A program made the translations under genes and the position numbers. DNA of 64,000 nt. Origin: Streptomyces sp. DI166 (GTDB lineage Bacteria; Actinomycetota; Actinomycetes; Streptomycetales; Streptomycetaceae). The stretch is taken from positions 34,678 to 98,677 of the forward strand of contig NZ_FLSP01000022.1 of the NCBI RefSeq assembly GCF_900091315.1, read 5' to 3'. Each line of letters begins with the position of its first letter. The first letter of the stretch is position 1. The notes under the pieces are model-generated. The model was not told where the DNA came from and searched no databases. It saw only the letters and a list, made by a program, of their open reading frames with translations. Of this stretch, positions 63,201 through 64,000 are shown piece after piece.

Positions 63201-63959
63201 GGCATCGACGGCGATAGCGAGGCGGCGCAGCAGCATGGCGACGTCAGTGCCCTGTGCGCCGTCGTAGGTGTGGAACTCGTCGACGACCACGAAGCGGATG
63301 TCGCTGTCGTCCCACAGCGGTGCGTCGGCGGCACGCTGGAGCAGCAGGTCGAGCATCTTGTAGTTGGTGATCAGGATGTCCGGCGGGGACAGCTGCATGT
63401 CCTGGCGGCGGGTGTAAACCCGGTCGTAGTGCGTCGCCGCCTTCTCCCCGATGTAGAGGCCAGCGCGGACACCGCTCAACTCATCGTAATCGGTGAGCAG
63501 ATCGTTGATCCGGACCGCCTGGTCGGTGGCCAGGGCGTTCATCGGGTACAGGAAGACCGCCTTGACCCCGTTGTTCCCGGCCGCGCGCTCGCGGGCGCAG
63601 TGATCGAGCACGGGGTACAGGAACGACTCGGTCTTGCCGGAACCTGTGCCTGTCGTGACGAGCGTGGGCTGAGGTGTGTGGCCGTCCTTGGAGGTGAGCC
63701 GGGCGAAGGCGCGGGCCTGGTGAGCGTACGGCGTCCAGCCGTCAGTACGGACCCAGTCCAGGTGCTGCTGCCAGCCGTCGTCGGCCGGGGTGAAGGGGGT
63801 ACGCAGGCGGAGGTATGGTCCGCGGAACATACCCGTCGTCTCGTCCCCGAGGAAGGCGTTCAGCGCCTTACGGGCGCCCTCGTCCGCGAGACCGTACGTC
63901 GTGGACAGGTACTGGAGCAGGCTCTCCTTGAGTCCCTGTGCTTCGAGGGTCGGCCTCAC
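57246..63959 (-). CDS. Giant DExH helicase-DUF1998 protein with C-terminal nuclease-like domain
   Basis: This 2237-residue superfamily-2 helicase has Walker A TGTGSGKTESFLYP (K109), DEFH box VVDEFHTYDG (D227-H230), TPTLEMGIDIG and QQAGRAGRR in lobe 2. It has multiple zinc clusters (CRECGRSGW, CPACGTHN, CPSCGYV/CPRCGETG, CTACGAAS) and a DUF1998-type cluster CPCNEEGGPACHRCLYLY. Residues about 1750-1860 form a VSR/DUF559-like nuclease core with E1756 (SDLEARFLKAL), D1810 (TRTDFTF) and D1828 (VYLDGHRFH), then KRNRLRAEGRTVFQLTWDDL. This arrangement recalls PD-(D/E)XK enzymes. GTG 63959 follows GGAGG and overlaps the upstream stop (GTGA). It is probably both DNA motor and nuclease of a defence system. 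Confidence 0.88.
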   Translation of the reverse strand: MRPTLEAQGLKESLLQYLSTTYGLADEGARKALNAFLGDETTGMFRGPYLRLRTPFTPADDGWQQHLDWVRTDGWTPYAHQARAFARLTSKDGHTPQPTLVTTGTGSGKTESFLYPVLDHCARERAAGNNGVKAVFLYPMNALATDQAVRINDLLTDYDELSGVRAGLYIGEKAATHYDRVYTRRQDMQLSPPDILITNYKMLDLLLQRAADAPLWDDSDIRFVVVDEFHTYDGAQGTDVAMLLRRLAIAVDANQPGKPLGSITPVATSATLASGTDEDGVQQLLSVATNVFGAEFTEDAIVGEDRLTVDEFILGVDESIPDARFLPGQATPPETLTALPDPASGAEALTDLAEAVTGSRITDPVALGAALKRNRLTYAVLNAFDGTVRTYDEVLDVMRRSGAKSWDEAITTRPQLAALALARFVALLSVARNPDTPAAISRPFVQVEVHQWARSVTRMLRGVLPWPKAEFAWDTAGAQSQSRTTPDTTTSRDTKVFLPAVYCRECGRSGWSVLAPESDFEELNFEAHKIRRATVTAEKAKVRTLVAATDNEAREGNGRTAMDPAAQRSLTTGGAGVLMVLDGLSQRLRLPDPQGDYDDEGNPAPAGPDSAFVLVQLGDTAERAAKDDWCPACGTHNAIRFVGTGAAALAAASVTQLFTGGEMDKKQRETKTLMFNDSVQDAAHRAGFVASRSYTFSLRALFAKHLSEQRPSALNDLVADVVAATTDRETLAAVVPPDLHDDTGVARLLSGKGRGGDKKTWDLIGERFAFEAVMEFGHRSRNGRTLELTRTAAAWVDIPDEQAAVALVRAAHEEAAHRGLTLTEHDDERYLAFLRGLLERLRTRGAVGHRWLEKFLDEAGTSRYFIWGGRPRGMKAFPKGVSAPSFLLARPKPSSEFDFAAGRLSWYQTWAQRCLDMTREQADEFWVRLLPRLTDAGLLAARTPSDTAARLYGLQPGAIRLQLLTNAQVNEAYVRCPKCFWEQTVHPSLLAQYHGQPCQAYRCAKGRLVAGDRWLETVDRHDRDRDYRDDYYRSLYRRAGTYQVITAEHTGLLSRGKRERVEDAFRNGEGFNDPNVLSCTPTLEMGIDIGDLSAVVLGALPRRPANYAQQAGRAGRRTGNAFLLTIPDRKRRDLYFLDRPRDMIDGRIVPPGSYLSAIEILRRQYTAHLLDLAARGRLLREDGRPLAALSRRVDELFGPSGYLADFTDAALAHGEELVADFLALFPTGVSDTAKAELEKYAVRGIRSAIEKAEREWERENQKLRTRIRTIRAAIDELKDGDDEQASTKAELEAELGAISNQGATRQRQPSQTVLCDLGLLPNYALIDATTTLDATVFWPEGTTPEGRPRYKSKPFSYGRPRGFALSELAPGNTFYAEGYKHRITGIDIVTGRDQDWRHWRFCPSCGYVRTENAENDITPCPRCGETGIADSGSLWQIIQPSVVTARDKREDARIGDESDDRDRRFYTVIDMVDIHPDHFVKGKSWRHTKEIFGVDYTRRAVIRRINTGPLSIGAQENDQLAGKPVRIAPFHVCTACGAASADGRPVFDDDRDAVDNSANRQRELKHHTPWCPLRRGKKGVPQEPVLLAHELETEALRILLPAATVLVEEKVHSFQAALRLGVDGAFGGDPQHLATTLATMPDRDTTEKRHFLVLYDRLPHGTGYLDRLTDPAAFRQVLEGARRLLVECPCNEEGGPACHRCLYLYADEQYIERVSRQAALEILDELLGTDTDAWDTKKVGNTDQIGLDGQVESDLEARFLKALRGWAGQRGDAVLEESGDNSAYLRLDEVGTVHGWRLTTQRNEGYTRTDFTFERVDGPKQKITVYLDGHRFHASRRHNRLAGDADKRNRLRAEGRTVFQLTWDDLDAFERQTNTAESGAGREAAEPVWPPYPRSAQDLAKQLYADRGGDDLATTAFTDPMTMLLAYLRSSDDAAWGKRASAMVGGLLGTGQEILVGNGTPDQTRQTLSGLLEAWGRTDGIDPAPVQGTGTLNLFQTCDQSGLPVAFLVDAATGHWSALACLDDSAHDQLGTPEHKARWRSWLQWSNILQFLAHDGGDGIQLTTATAAGFDISVFKAFGGLGELESLVVRYGTGTPAPQPVPAEVSNETPLEAAVRDLLWDREILEYLDEDDPDSPLTRLAHVLADGGKKAPAYGYELGERGWLADFVWDHGTPRIAVMAEPYDQEDEESNKTWSAYRDAGFTIRSADDWLADLDALLGVLPDATARPDSEEQSAAR

Positions 63960-64000
63960 TGGGTCGGGACCTCCATCTTCTCCGGGTCCCACAGCCCCTT
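63956..64000 (-). CDS. 3' end of the next upstream operon gene (partial)
   Basis: Fourteen codons reading KGLWDPEKMEVPTQ end in a TGA that overlaps the helicase-nuclease GTG by four bases (GTGA). This shows the operon continues to the right of the window. Nothing can be said about the product. Confidence 0.6.
   Translation of the reverse strand, partial: KGLWDPEKMEVPTQ

Noticed and set aside
1..64000. CRISPR arrays, tRNA or rRNA genes, insertion sequences.
   Set aside because: I looked for regular repeat-spacer blocks, cloverleaf patterns and transposase motifs and saw none that I could support by eye.

Overview
The window is actinobacterial and almost certainly from a Streptomyces. It is very GC-rich with strongly GC-biased third codon positions, uses many GTG and TTG starts, and carries DmdR/IdeR-type iron boxes in front of a hydroxamate siderophore locus of a kind typical of this genus.

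Region 1 (1-13.9 kb) is a siderophore island. The N-terminal end of an NRPS (truncated condensation-like region, an adenylation domain interrupted by an N-methyltransferase, and a carrier protein) leaves the left edge. Around it are an ornithine/lysine N-hydroxylase, an N-formyltransferase, a first uptake set (two FecCD permeases and an ATPase), a second set (fused double permease, lipoprotein receptor and ATPase) and an orphan FetB-like permease. Three iron boxes sit in the three intergenic promoter regions. The gene set suggests a tris-hydroxamate peptide of the scabichelin/turgichelin type, with an N-methylated, N-formylated hydroxyornithine first residue.

Region 2 (14-35 kb) is ordinary accessory and housekeeping content. 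It holds an ArsR repressor with a shared operator motif in front of itself and of a SulP transporter, an anti-sigma-type kinase, a PhnA-like protein and an NB-ARC-type ATPase. Further on come a CHAT-like protease candidate next to a SMI1/KNR4 protein, a secreted pectate lyase, a RibD-fold reductase, a cupin, a PASTA protein, a CLC channel, gluconokinase, an internally deleted GH15 protein, a cyclase, a GMC oxidoreductase, cytochrome bd oxidase (cydB frameshifted) and an SDR. Several of these genes are damaged: cydB, the GH15 gene and a zinc-ribbon gene with no usable start.

Region 3 (35.2-64 kb) looks like a defence island. A DUF3883-type protein on the plus strand seems to have lost its N-terminal part at a junction near 35.8 kb. 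It converges on an OGG-fold glycosylase-like gene. Next is a tightly coupled minus-strand operon (54.15 to 41.24 kb): two unrecognised proteins, a giant DExH helicase with DUF1998-like zinc modules, a protein with a degenerate J-like segment, a GrpE-like protein and an Hsp70. Behind it lies a second minus-strand operon: a giant DExH helicase with a C-terminal PD-(D/E)XK/VSR-like nuclease module, overlapped with a UvrD-type helicase carrying a RelE-like N-terminus, and continuing past the right edge. The association of a complete-looking private Hsp70/GrpE/J chaperone set with two DUF1998-class helicases is the best candidate here for an undescribed system. I cannot match it to a named system from sequence alone.
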